A stretch of DNA of 64,000 nt, taken from contig NC_083601.1 of NCBI RefSeq assembly GCF_029168945.1, positions 72,467,595-72,531,594 of the forward strand, given 5' to 3'. This document shows positions 11,800-23,599 of the stretch, piece by piece. The stretch's first letter is position 1; every line of letters begins with the position of its first letter. Both the position numbers and the translations under genes were made by a program. The notes beneath the pieces were generated by a model. The model was given only the letters and a program-made list of their open reading frames with translations. It did no database searches and was not told the DNA's origin. The DNA comes from Cannabis sativa (Eukaryota > Streptophyta > Magnoliopsida > Rosales > Cannabaceae).

Positions 11800-13100
11800 C
11801 TCTTATAGACTAACATATAGTTCCTCTTCTTAATCTTAGGATTTACTTGATTGTCTTCCAATGTTCTTCTCCTGGATTAATCTGATACCTACTCATTACT
11901 CCCACTCAACAGCAGGTGTCTGGTCTAAGGCATACAAAAGCATATCTAAGACCTCTCACTGTTGATATAAGAAATTCTTTCATGGCTTTATCTTTTCTGG
12001 AATAGTTAAGACTTTTCCTTAGATAAATAAAATCTATACCTAAGAAGTTGTGAAGCTTCTATAGATTGCCATTAGAAAGAAAATGCTTCAGCATCTTACT
12101 AAAATAAGTTGCTTGCATTTGAGTAAGTAATTACCAGGTATACCACAAGCCATAGGTTTAGATAAACTCAAACCTATAATACTAGGAACAGGAAGTTTTG
12201 TTAAGTCCATAGAATAGACTTATTAACTAAAATTTCCTTTTATGTCCTTGTAATAGAAAACTTTAGGTTATTCCATGTGAATGGATTAAACCATAGTTCT
12301 ATTGGCTTTCTTCTTAGTTTCTTATCTCGACAATCCATTGCTTGTTTAAACTCACAATGGATTTTAATCACTAGTGTCTCCCAAGTCATAAGAAGGTGAG
12401 TTCCTAGAAACTCTCCCACTACGACAAGGTACCGTGAATTATGTCTAAGAAAATGGTATTAACCTCTTTGGTTGTGACAAGACAACAGAGGCAGTGGGAT
12501 CATCATATGTTATATAAGATGATAGAACACTTTTGGAATCAAGAAATAAATATCTCCTTTATTTGCTACTTGTTTTCAGACTTAGTCATTTTCTTAGAAA
12601 AGTAGTATTTGTTTGAACAAACACTTTCTTATCTATTGACAATGGGATGGTCCACCCCTAATCACTTAGAATAGCTAACAAACCATGGCTAACAGTTCTA
12701 GCTTTTCTTAAGATTTTGATTAGGTGATCCATGAATCTAGTAATGATTTACATTAAGTACCCAACCATTACATCATTCTGAAATTGTATTACCATAGATG
12801 GATTTAGGCAACGACTAGTAACTAATCATCAATATGCAACTCGAAATTTCTGGGGAGGTAAGTTTGGATATAATTCAAAAATCAATTTAATGATCTTTGA
12901 ACTGCATATCTACTAACTATTTCTCCACCCCTATCAGTTCGCAAGATCTTTAACCACTTACCTTAATGGTATTAACCATTGCTAGAAATTAATGAAATTT
13001 TTAAACATTTCAAATTTCTTTGCATAAGGTATAATCTAGAGTTATCGTTTTAAGAATACAACGAAAAACTCATATCCACCCCTGAATGTACATCCATCTG
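11800..13100 (-). pseudogene. Eroded copia pol of copy D
   Basis: The reverse complement carries the same traces as copies A and E: DRGGE at 12921-12935, a GGYE-like start near 13070 and an RNase H RPD/SRYQINPGE stretch near 11870-11930. Every frame is closed. Although the LTRs are young, pol is already dead, which supports spread of a defective master copy. Confidence 0.65.
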
Positions 13101-13799
13101 CGAATGAGATGAACTACTTTCAGTGGATATAGGCATATTAACTCTTTGCAGAGATTGATCTTGTCAAATCCACTATGAACAAGATACAAATGCCATAGAT
13201 TAAAAAAATGGTAGTGTCTATTGATGACATAGGTTTAGTTACATCAAAGAGTTCTTAGAATACTCTAAGTGGATCCTGGTCACAGAATACCTAACTCATA
13301 TTCCATACAGTTTTAATTTATAATAGAAGATAGATATTAAACACTTGAGAAAGTGTAACTGTATTGTATTCTGGAATTAGAAATATAAGAAAATTTCTGT
13401 TTGGATTCTAAAATTAAAGTCAAAGACTTAAATTCAGCCAAATATAATGAGTAATTCTTTCTTGGACCACCACTACTAATACAAACTCTAAGTCAGATTT
13501 GCCCATACAAGTAGGAGATTTCTAAGATTGAGGATTTATATCAATTGGCAATAGAATTTCGGGATTATAATCATATGCGTCATTTAATTTCTTAAGAGAA
13601 AATATAGAATGACATGAAATGATTTATAGACCATTCATCCAATGATATGTTTTTAAAGCTAATTCGAAATGAATAAGCTAAGAGGAATTAGGATAATTTC
13701 GTTTATAAATAAGAATCCAACGATGCTTCGATTAGCGAAAGACAAAGTAATCTTATTTATGTAATCTTCTTGGTTCATATTGTAAAAATACTAGTCTAA

Positions 13800-14480
13800 G
13801 GTGTCATCAATTGATGAACAGCTAGATGTTGTATATACAATATTTATCTTTCGAGATCTTACACTATTATGTATGTCTAATGGTGAAAATCCATTAGGGA
13901 TTTATCTCATTAGAAAAACAAACATGTTAGACCAACAATGAAGATTCGAAATTAAACTACAACTTAATAACAGAAAATAACATGGTTCAATATAAATTCA
14001 TACACAATTCAGAAATTATAAACATATAGCAAGTAGGAATGACTAGTGAAAATACTAAAACATACAATCCTAAATAATTTCCAAGGTTTTCAACAAACTG
14101 ATACAGTGTCCCAGTAGGCGAGAGTCAAAGCATCATTTATTGAATAGAGTTGTCAGCTCATCTAAAATAGAAACCATTCTAGCAACCTTTTATTCGATCA
14201 AAATAAGAATCCAACGTTGTCCCGGTAGGCGAGAGTCAAGGTTATTCTCATTTTATGAGCTTCCACCATTGTTTCATGTTTTATGAGTTTATCTCTACGT
14301 AGTCACCGTAGGGGAGAGTCTAAATAGAGACGAAAACTCACAAAACACTTATCAAATGAAATCTTACGGTGTTAAATGCGTTCAACGAATAACCATCCAT
14401 AAGGGGACGAAGTCTAGCGTCTCGAGGTTATATTAAAAATATTTAACTTTTGTAAGACCAACAATGGAGATCGAATATCT
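13800..14480 (-). repeat. Hairpin modules of copy D leader
   Basis: It is equivalent to 721-1790 in copy A. The hairpin AAATCC-CTAAT-GGATTT is preserved at 13887-13903 (read on the minus strand). The upstream module differs from the other copies: GTCCCCTTATGGATGG near 14390-14405 and a CTCCCCTACGGTGAC segment near 14295-14325 replace the CTAAT hairpins. Confidence 0.55.
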
Positions 14481-14499
14481 TAATAATAATCAAGCTCAT

Positions 14500-17400
14500 T
14501 ATTTAAAGTGAGTTGTATTTTCTTTGATTCTCTTTATTTAATTTATTTATTTTAAATATATATTTATTTAAAATTTCCAATTTAGAATGAAAAATTCTAA
14601 ATATAAATTTTAATTTAATATTTATAAATTTTACTTAGATGGATATAAAAATAACATGAATTATTTCCATCTTAGTAATAATTTCCAATAAATATTTAGA
14701 AAAATATTCAATTTAAGTTGTTACAAAATTAATATAAATTAATTTACAACTCAAATTTAATTTTCTATAAATATATATTGCATTTCGAAAAATTAAAGTA
14801 TTTAAGAATACAATTTTCGAAAATGCATGTTAAAATAAAAAATTAATCCTGGAAAAATTATTCTAATTTAATGTTGGCCCAAAATTAATTAATAAAATTA
14901 ATTTACAACAAAAATTATAATTTTCCTATTTAATTAAATGTATAAGAAAAATTTCAAATATTTAAGTATGATGATGAAAATCAACTTAAATATTAATTTT
15001 CTATTTAATTAAATACACTAGAAAAATACTTCAAGCAAAAATATCATCTATCTAGATTTTCCTTTGACTAATTAATTCAATTTCTAATAATATACTTTAA
15101 TTCAATTTATTTTAAATTAATCAATAAATGAAAAAATCATTGATTTAAGTTGATCCAAGAATTAATTAAAATAAATAATTAATTTACAACTTAATCTATT
15201 TTTCAAGATAAAATTCGAAATTCTAGCATTTAAGAAATGCAATTTCGAAAATTGATTAATAAAATAAAGAAAAAATATATTTTTGAAAATTCTTTAAATT
15301 TAGTTGGAAAAATAAATTTCAGCTAAAAATAATTTTCTATTTAATTAAATGTCATGAAGAAGAAATATTTAAGTATGATGATAAAAATCAACTTAGATAT
15401 TCAATTTTCAAATTAATTAAATGTATTAAATTCAAGAAATAAATAATTAAGTGTAGAGAAGGCTTAATTATTAATCTCTAGTTTAATACTAGGAAAAATA
15501 TACTTAAAATAAATTGTACCAAAATTAATTAATAAATAATTAATTTCACAATGTATAATATTTTCCTATTTAATATTAGAAATAATAAGTAGTCTAGAAA
15601 TAACTATCTAGAAAATATCTTATTTGACTAAGTATCTTTTCCACAAAATTTGAAAAAATATCTAATTTAAGTTGTATTAGAAAAAATCTAGAACTTAAAT
15701 ATTTTTCAAATTTAAATTTAATTAAATATCAAAAATTAAGTTGTAACAACTTAATTTGAAAATATTCCATTTTAAGTTAATATTCGAAAAGATATCAACT
15801 TAAAAAAAAATATCTAAACAATCTTAATAACCAATGCCTAAAATTTCTCAACTTAATTTTGAAATTTGAAATTCAAAAGATATTCAGATTTAAATTGATT
15901 AGTTAGAGATAACTAAATATCAACCTACATAGGAATCTTTAATGAAAAATTTAAATTAAGCTCCAGAAAGAATGTAGATGGTTATAATTCTATATTTAAT
16001 TAAATACAAGAAAATACATATAGTTTAGCTTAGAATAAAAATTCTTTAAACTATATTTTTCTTAAATTAATTTCAAAATAAATGAAATTAATTATGTTGC
16101 TAATCAATTTTATTAGGTTAAACTAGTTTAATTAACCTAGTACAGTTATTCAAATCAGGCAAATGGGCATTCACAATGGGGGTGGTTCATGTGAGGGGGT
16201 GCTGGGTTCAGTATGTCGTACCCACTACTATGGCTCCCAACTCTCACACAAGGCTCAAAAGAGAGGAATTTAACCTTAATAAGAACAACTGTTATTAATT
16301 GAATAGGCCCAAAAACTAAATGGGCCTAAATAAATTCTATCAAGAACTATGATAATTTATTTTAGCAACAGCAACCTATATACATCTATAATAAAATTAA
16401 ACACATAGGCTCACACAGGCACACTTTGGATGGGTCCTATCATGTTGCTAGGTCATACACAGATGAAAGAAGACTGTAAATATACCTGTTACAAATTATT
16501 AACTTGACCAAGGGAGCCATCAGATCATTAGATCTGGCAAAAAGTAACCATGGCTATTTGCAATCAAGTAATAATAGGTTTTGAAAACTTACAAACAAGC
16601 TAAAACACATACTCCTGCAACAAGGTTAGCTGGATAGTTGGATGTAGGATTTATTTAATTTTAAATTAAATAATTAATTTCGAAATAATTAATTAAATAA
16701 AAAATAATTTTTCGAAAATTTTTAAAAAAAATTTGAATCATTCGAAATTTTTAAAAAAATTTAAATTTAAAATTAAACCTGCAATTTTGAAAAATTAGGT
16801 TTCAACCAACCTAAATATCATTTCAAAATTTGCTAACTACTTTTAAAATTTAAATGTTATTTTATAAATAAAAATTAAATAAAAATTAGAAAAGATAAGT
16901 TAAATATCTTTTTTAGATTTTAAATTTAATTTAAATAAATAAAATAACAAAATTTAAAAGTTAGCAAAATATCTTACATCTATTTAAAATTACATGATTA
17001 TAATTATCTTATTTTAAATTTAAATAAGGTCAAAATATCTAAAAAAGATTTAATTTAAAAAATATATATAAAATCTGACCTTAAATTTAAAAATAAGATA
17101 AGATATAATCAAATTTACAAATAAGATAGATTTTTAAGCAAGAAGATGGATACTAATTCTATTCAAATTCAAATTACACTAATATCTTGAATTAAATTTA
17201 AAAAATATTAAATTAATTCAAAATGATAATTAGAATTGAATTAGGAATAGTAATAGTATATATACAAAACTATACAAAAAATCGGAAGTTAATTCCATGA
17301 AAAAGCATGAAAAATCGAAGAAAAACGAAAAAATTGTGAGCTGTACGGACAGTTTTCGCGATCGCAGGAAAATTTCAGCACAACTCCCATTTTTTTTCGA

Positions 17401-17641
17401 ATCTTCAAAAAATCATAACTAATTCAAATAAAATCGAAATTGAGTTCTGTAAAAGGCTAACTTGCTTAATTTTTTCCATACTATCCAATAAAAATAATTC
17501 CAGAAACAGAATCGTAATTATTTTTCACGAAAAATTACAAACATCAATCAATCATCAAATAACACTCAATACAACATGATACCATCCAAAAACAATCAAA
17601 CAATCGTTTTAAAGTCCAAATTTCTTGCAAGTAAATCAATT
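14500..17641 (-). other. A+T-rich non-coding leader of copy D
   Basis: About 3.1 kb between the primer-binding site and the hairpin modules, made largely of short A/T runs with recurring TTAATTAAAT. It contains no ORF. One less A+T-rich island near 16140-16260 (GTGGGTACGACATAC on the minus strand) is conserved in B, E and G. A compact inverted-repeat cassette lies at 17338-17386. Confidence 0.7.
17338..17386 (-). other. Compact nested inverted repeat in copy D leader
   Basis: Read on the minus strand, GAGTTGT...ACAGCTC flanks TTTTC...GAAAA around the palindrome GCGATCGC. The same 49-base unit occurs in copy G (60771-60819) with GAGCTGT in place of GAGTTGT, a change that keeps pairing through a G-U wobble. 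It occupies the position filled by the GC-rich islands of B and E. Confidence 0.6.
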
Positions 17642-17642
17642 A

Positions 17643-17659
17643 CCATGGCTCTGAGGCCA
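17643..17659 (-). other. Primer-binding site of copy D
   Basis: The minus strand reads TGGCCTCAGAGCCATGG two bases inside the 5' LTR. The plant initiator-tRNA-Met site is TGGTATCAGAGCC, so two internal bases differ. The same variant is found in B, E and G. Confidence 0.7.
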
Positions 17660-17661
17660 GT

Positions 17662-19555
17662 TGTTGGAAATTATTTTACCAGGATCTTAGATCTACTCAC
17701 AAGTATGTTTATTAACATCCTAAATAAGAACTTTCTAAAACGATAAATTAAACACATATAAAGTTTAGGAAAACTTACATTGGGTGCAGCGGAATAATAT
17801 GACTCCTTCCGTTCAGATATCTAGCCCTTGATTCCTTTCTATAGCAGAGCATTATCAATATCTGAACCTGGATCTCTTTCTCTGAATCCTTGATGCTGAA
17901 ACTCCTTTGCTGATGATCTTTCTTCACGATCTTCCTCACTATGATTGAGGTATTGCTTGATGTGTGTGGGCACTACTCTAATCACTAAGGTAAGTCGAAA
18001 TTATCAAGGAAGAAGAGAGAGTGAGGGTGGCGGCCAAGGTAGAGAGAGAGGCTCAGGTTTTCTGATTCAGAAGTGTCAGAAGAAAAGTCTTATTTTTCTG
18101 AAGCCTTCACTATCTATTATAGCATTCCACTAGGGTTAGGTTTGAATTATATGGCATTAAAATAATGAAAAAAATCAATTTAAAACACACACAATAGGTG
18201 GCCGGCCATGCCTTAGTGGATTGGGCCTTGGGTTTTGCAATTTTGTAATTTTAACACCTTTTGTATCTGATTTTCTCAAAAATGCCAATTTCCTAATTCA
18301 ACCATTTAAATGCCAATCCTAACTATTTAATAACTATAAATAATTATTAAATAATATTGTCATTTATCATATTTATTAATTGAACCATACAAATTATCAT
18401 AATTAACAAATATGCCGCTATTAACTCTTTCTTTACAATTTCGCCCTTACTTAGTGAAAATTTCACAAATAGACATAGTCTAATTTGAGAATTATAATTG
18501 ATTAATCAAAACCAATTACATGAGTCTTACAAGCAATATTATCTCAACTAGTGGGGGGACCTTTGGTCTATATAACCGAGCTTCCAATAACTAGATCAAG
18601 AATTTAGCACTAAAATTCACTAACTTGTTAATTCTTCGTTGAATCCACGCATAGAACTTAGAATTGCACTCTCAGTATATAGAATGCTCTATATGTTCCA
18701 CCATATAGACACATCATTAGTTATCCATTGTTATAATCCTAATTTGATCAATTATCCTCTATATGAATGATCTACACAGTAAAGGGATTAAATTACCGTA
18801 ACACCCTACTATGTATTTTATCCTTAAAACACTTGACCCCGTATAAATGATATTTCAGCTTATGTGAAATGAGATCTCCACCATTTATTTTCGTTTGGTC
18901 AAGCTCGAAGGAGATCATCCTTTGCTTACTATTTGCCAGATAGAAGCTATAGATTCCATGTTTATGCTAGCGCTCCCACTCAATTGCACTACCGTGTTCC
19001 CAAAAAGTACGTATCACCCTGACCTAAAAGTAGGCTTAACTAACAATTCAAGGAACACGAATAGCCTTTCGAGATTGAGCCTAATCATAACAGGATTAAG
19101 ATCATTTGATCTAGGATCAACTAGGCGATATTGACTTGAATAGATTTTACGGTAAGTTTAATTAAATCTAAGTCAAAGTTCAATATCGGTCCCTTCCAAT
19201 GCATACTCCATGCATCCAACCTGAGCTTTACTTTAACCAATGTTCTGGAAAGAACATAGTATTTCTCCAAATACAAGTAAACTCTTGTTGTAGATTATCA
19301 TATCAGTAAAACCCTGTGTCTGATAAATCTAGGAAACTTTATTCACATAGTCATGTTTACTTTCCAATGTGTTGACGGCACAATAAACAGGATCAAGTAT
19401 GTGAAAAGGGTTTCAGATGAATTTATACATTATGTACATATAATCATGAAATAAATCATGTGAACCATGCAACATTAAATGTTATTTCTGATCTATATTA
19501 ATAAGTAAATCTGATTATATTGAAATGAGTTTTATTTAGGGCATAAAACCCAACA
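17662..19555 (-). repeat. 5' LTR of copy D
   Basis: Same length as 9394-11287 and about 98.5% identical by eye. It ends at 19555 against the TSD GAAAC. It contains the 79-codon ORF at 18895-19134 (antisense to the element), the most intact version of this LTR antisense frame. Confidence 0.92.
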
Positions 19556-20122
19556 GAAACTAGGAATGATAAAATAGGAAAGTTGCAAAAGTTAGAGGCT
19601 TGTTTCCATAGCCGGCCACTTTGCTTCCCTTTTCTCATTTTATTTTTCATTTTTAAATGCCAAGTAATTCAACCTTAACCCTATGTGGTATTCTATAAAT
19701 AGAACGTAAATGCTTCAGGTTTCACACACACATTACTGCATTATTTTCTTTCACTCAAACACTCTGAAGCCGCCACTTCCTCTCTCTCTCTCTCTTTCTT
19801 CTCTGTTTTCGAAATCCCCTTGTGTGATAGAGTAGTGCCCACACACATCAAGTTGTACCTCAATCATAGTATGTAAGACTATGGCAAATCAGCATCAAAG
19901 AAGGAGAGAAAGAGATCCAGATTCAGATCTTGATAATGCTCTGCTACAGAAAGGAATCAAGGGCTAGAGATCTGAATGGAAGGAGTCATAATATTCCACT
20001 GCACCCAATGTAAGGTTTTCTTAAACTCTTATGTGTTTCTTTCATTGTTTTAGAATTCATATTAGGATGTTAATCAAACATACTTGGTAGTAAATCAAGA
20101 TCCTGGTAAAATATTTCCAACA
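19556..20122 (+). repeat. LTR of copy C, second segment
   Basis: After the second GAAAC the family LTR of C resumes (TAGGAATGATAAAATAGG...), includes a TATA box (TATAAATAG near 19694) and a CT-rich tract, and ends ATTTCCAACA at 20122. Together with 8150-9393 it makes one LTR of about 1.8 kb. The next base begins the gag of element F. Confidence 0.85.
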
Positions 20123-20414
20123 AAACAAAGGTGGAAACTTCAAACAAGGACAACCATCTACTGATCAAAAGAATCGAGGAATCAAGTGCAGAGATTGTGA
20201 TGGATATGGCCACATCCAGGTCGAGTGCGCAAACACACTCAAAAAGAAAAAGGCCCTTGCAACAACTTGGAGTGATAATGAAGAAGAAAAGAACTCCACT
20301 GCCAGTGAAAGCACGGATGAGGATAAGCAAGTACTGGCGTTCATGGCCCAAAGCTGTCACCCAGTTGAGTCTTAAGATGATGCAGTCTCCACTTGTTCAG
20401 AAGCTGATAGCGTA
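20123..20414 (+). pseudogene. SIRE/Maximus-like copia gag, first segment (element F)
   Basis: An almost open frame (one TAA near 20370) encodes a basic stretch and then a zinc knuckle, CRDCDGYGHIQVEC (CX2CX4HX4C), followed by an acidic, Ser/Glu-rich stretch (WSDNEEE, SESTDED). This order matches Gag of the plant SIRE/Maximus copia lineage, in which Gag binds the genomic RNA and forms the particle. It is cut on the left by copy C's LTR and on the right by gypsy I at the TSD GCGTA. The frame continues at 56076. Confidence 0.78.
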
Positions 20415-21210
20415 TGTAATATCCCGGAAAATAAATAATATTTAAATAGGCATATTTTATTAAATATGTAATTATGTTGGTAATGAAGTAAGATTATTAT
20501 CTTACTTAGGGTAATTATTGAGAATTTACTCAATGAAATAAATAGCGTAATTTATTAATTACGGAGATTATTTTGGGAGATGCGAGTACCGATGATATCA
20601 ATTTTTAAATAAAATATTTTTTACTGGGCCCGGCAATTTTGGTGAAATGTCACGACATTTATGGAAGAATTATTTTGAGAATATTCCGGACTAGGTTAGA
20701 AATTTTAGAATGTCGGTTTAATTTAATTAGCAAAATTACAAAAATGCCCTAGGTTATTTTAAAGTTTATATTTTTTTCATTAGGGGTAAATTAGTCTTTT
20801 GCTTTTTTTACTTTTTAGGGCTGCCTAATATTTTTTAAAAGAAAGAAAAAAAAATGAAATGAAAACCCTATTTAAGGTAATAGCTTCCAAGGGAAGAAAC
20901 AAAACTTCATTCTTCTTCTCCCCTTCGTGCAAACCAACCAGCCAGCAAGAGAGGCTCTCCTCACCATTTTCTTTTGTCTTTGGAGCATATTATTCAACCT
21001 AAGCTCAACCTAGAAGTGATTGAGGTAAGTTTACACCTTATGGGTTGTGATTTTTAATGGATTTTGGTTGGTTTAAGGTTAGAGTTTTGTGTTTCTGCGG
21101 CTGTAGGGATTAGGTTGAGTTTGAGTTATGTTTAGGTTATGTTTTTGTGTATGTTGAGAATGGTTTTGAGAGGTTTCTTTGGTTTCTTTGTGTTTCTGCG
21201 GCTGTAGGGA
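20415..21210 (+). repeat. 5' LTR of gypsy I, left segment
   Basis: It matches 54006-54780 of the 3' LTR closely. From about 21181 it departs: a 24-base copy of 21086-21109 sits at 21187-21210 directly against copia B. The 3' LTR segment 54781-55620 has no counterpart here. A TATA-like TATTTAAGG lies near 20869. Confidence 0.9.
21086..21210 (+). repeat. 24-bp direct repeat (filler DNA) at the gypsy I/copia B junction
   Basis: The stretch with core GTGTTTCTGCGGCTGTAGGG occurs at 21086-21109 and again, perfectly, at 21187-21210. The 3' LTR has only the first. The extra copy lies exactly at the deletion edge, and copia B's LTR also lacks its first three bases (TGT). Confidence 0.85.
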
Positions 21211-21211
21211 A

Positions 21212-23107
21212 TGGGTTTTGTGCCCTAAATAAAACCCTTTACAATTTGATTAGTTATCAATATTAGAAATTCGAAGTGATTTATGTTTGCATGAATTTTA
21301 CATGCTTATGGTTTAATATGTTTATTATATTTATACACAATATCAGTTAAGTCCAGATCATATGTTTATTCACAATTACAGTATTGTGAACACAGTGAAA
21401 TGTGATTGTGATTATATGATTCAAAAGACTAATTCCTTGTTTCATCAGTCTTTTGGATTTACACTAATGTGATAATCAGCGATGATGTGTACTTACACTT
21501 GGAGTAAGTGGTATGTTCTTTCCAGGACATTGGTAAAGTATACTAGTTTCGAATGTATGGAGTATACATTGGACTGGACCGATATTGAACTTAGTTAAGA
21601 TATTATAAACTTACCGTTATATCTTTCCAAGTCAATATCAGTACTTGATCTTAAGATTAAAAGAATCTAAATCCTGTTATGCTTAGGCTCAACTCAGGAG
21701 TGCTATTCATGTTCTTTGATTTATTAGTTAAGCCTACTTTTGGGTCAGGGTGATACGTATATTTTGGGAACATGATAGTATGATTGAGTGGGAGTGCTGA
21801 ACATAAATATGGAATCTATAACTTCTACTAGTGTATAGAAGTCAATTGATGATTCCCTTCGAGCTTAGCTAAATAGAAGTAAATGGATGAGCTCTTGTTT
21901 AAGTGAATAATTCTTAGATCACTAAACATCATTTATAGGTAGCTAAGTGTTTTAAGGGGCAAAATACGTTCAAGGGTGAGAACGGTAAAATTATCCCATC
22001 TCGATGTAAATCATCTATATAGAGGATCTTTGATCACAATAAGATTACAACAATGGTTAAATGAGATAGCATATCTATATCGTGGAACATATAATATGCT
22101 CTATATAAGTCTGAGAGTGCAATTCTAAGTTCTAAGAGTGGATTCAACGAGTAATTAATAAGTAGGGATTTAATTAGTAAATTCGGTTCACTTATTGGAA
22201 GCTCAGCATATAGATCCATGGTCCCCATTCTAGTTGAGACTATACTGCTTGTAAGACTCAATAATTGATTTGTGATTAATCAATTATAATTCTAAAGTTA
22301 GACTATGTCTAATTTGTGAATTTTCACTAAGCAAGGGTGAAATTGTAAAGAAAAGAGATTCTAGGTTTATTTATTAATTAAGAGAGACTCTATATGTCTA
22401 ATTAGTAATTAAATTAAATGACAATATTATTTAATAATCTATTTTAGTTATTAAATAATTAGTTTTGGTATTTAAAAGGTTAGAATTGGAAAATTAACAT
22501 TTTTGAGAAAATAGAAATAAAAATTGTGAAAACTGCAAAATCCAAGTGAGGCCCATTAACACCTATGGCCGGTCACTTGGATGAGATTTTCCAATGAATA
22601 TTTTCATTATTTTAATGTCAAATATTTACTAACCTAAACCTAGTAGTTGCCTATAAATAGAAAGTGATGACTCAGTCAAATAACAAGTTTTCAACAAGTT
22701 TTTCAAGCCTTCTGTCAGAAAATTGCCTTTTTTAGAAAAACTGAGCCTTCCACTTCTCTCTCTAAAGCCGACCCTATACCTCTCTCTTTTCCTCTTCTCA
22801 ATTTCGAAACCTTAGTGATAGAGTAGTGCCCACACACAGCAAGTGGTACTTCAATCATAGATTGGAAGACTGTGAAGGATCACACACAAAGAGAAGGACA
22901 TTCGGGCTCAGATCTTGATAATACTCTGCGACAAAAAGGATACAAGGGTTAGAGATCTGAGTGGAAGGAGACAATATTCCCCTGCGTCAATGTAAGGTTT
23001 TCTTAACTTTATATGTGTTTAATTATCGTTTTAGAAAGTTCATATTTAGGGTGTTAAACAACATACTTGTGAGTAGATCTAAGATCCTGGTAAAATAAAT
23101 TCCAACA
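21212..23107 (+). repeat. 5' LTR of copy B
   Basis: B/G-type LTR (GGGTTTTGTGCCCTAAATAA start) ending TTCCAACA. It carries a TATA box (22652-22660) and an antisense 75-codon ORF (22034-22261) also found in the other B LTR and in G. Confidence 0.9.
22652..22660 (+). promoter_or_regulatory. TATA box of copy B 5' LTR
   Basis: TATAAATAG in the context TAGTTGCC-TATAAATAG-AAAGTGATG, also present in B's 3' LTR (30685-30693) and in G. Confidence 0.7.
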
Positions 23108-23109
23108 AC

Positions 23110-23126
23110 TGGCCTCAGAGCCATGG
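23110..23126 (+). other. Primer-binding site of copy B
   Basis: TGGCCTCAGAGCCATGG begins two bases after the LTR. It is like the initiator-tRNA-Met site but with CC for TA at positions 4-5. Confidence 0.7.
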
Positions 23127-23380
23127 TAATTGATTTGCTTGCAAGAAATTTGGACTTTAAAACGATTGTTTTTTATTTGGATGGTTTCATGTTGTGTTGT
23201 GTGTTATATGATGATTGATTGATGTTTGTGAATTTTCGTCAAAAAGAATTGAAATTCTGTTTCTGGAATTATTTTTGTTGGATAGTATGGAAAATATTAA
23301 GCAATTTTCTTTTTTACAGAACTTAATTTCGATTTAATTTGAATTAGTTATGATTTTTTGAAGTTTCGAAAAATATCTGG

Positions 23381-23596
23381 ATGAAGCACTCACCCACGCG
23401 CGCGGAACCGAGTGATCCTCGGTCAGGCGCGTGTTCGGACAAGATTTTGTCCGAGCAACACGCCCAGGGGTGTCTCAAACCCCTTCTCCGCGCGCAGACA
23501 TGCTGTAGGTGTCCCTCTGTGCCGACTTTTCTCGGGCGTGCACCCTCCCTTGCGCGCGCGGGCACTATGCAATGCATACTGTCCGTACATCTCGTA
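23381..23596 (+). other. GC-rich hairpin island in copy B leader
   Basis: About 215 bases of GC-rich, CpG-dense DNA inside a very A+T-rich leader. Visible hairpins are ACCGAG-TGATC-CTCGGT (23407-23423), a 14-bp stem with one 3-base bulge and loop GATT (23429-23463), AGGGGT/ACCCCT (23466-23484), CCGA/TCGG (23522-23535) and TATGC-AAT-GCATA (23576-23588). Short ORFs cross it in several frames, but none is shared with copy E. It is best read as structured untranslated RNA. Confidence 0.6.
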
Positions 23597-23599
23597 ATT

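Larger units (their letters stand above)
9394..19555 (-). mobile_element. Copia copy D, complete, minus strand
   Basis: This is a complete element of 10,162 bp with two LTRs of exactly 1,894 bp (9394-11287 and 17662-19555) and a perfect 5-bp TSD, GAAAC (9389-9393 and 19556-19560). I count roughly 25-30 differences between the LTRs by eye, about 98.5% identity, so this insertion is fairly recent. On the minus strand the 5' LTR is the right one. The primer-binding site follows it at 17643-17659 and the polypurine tract lies at 11288-11303. No ORF of useful length exists, so any movement would need enzymes supplied in trans. Confidence 0.93.
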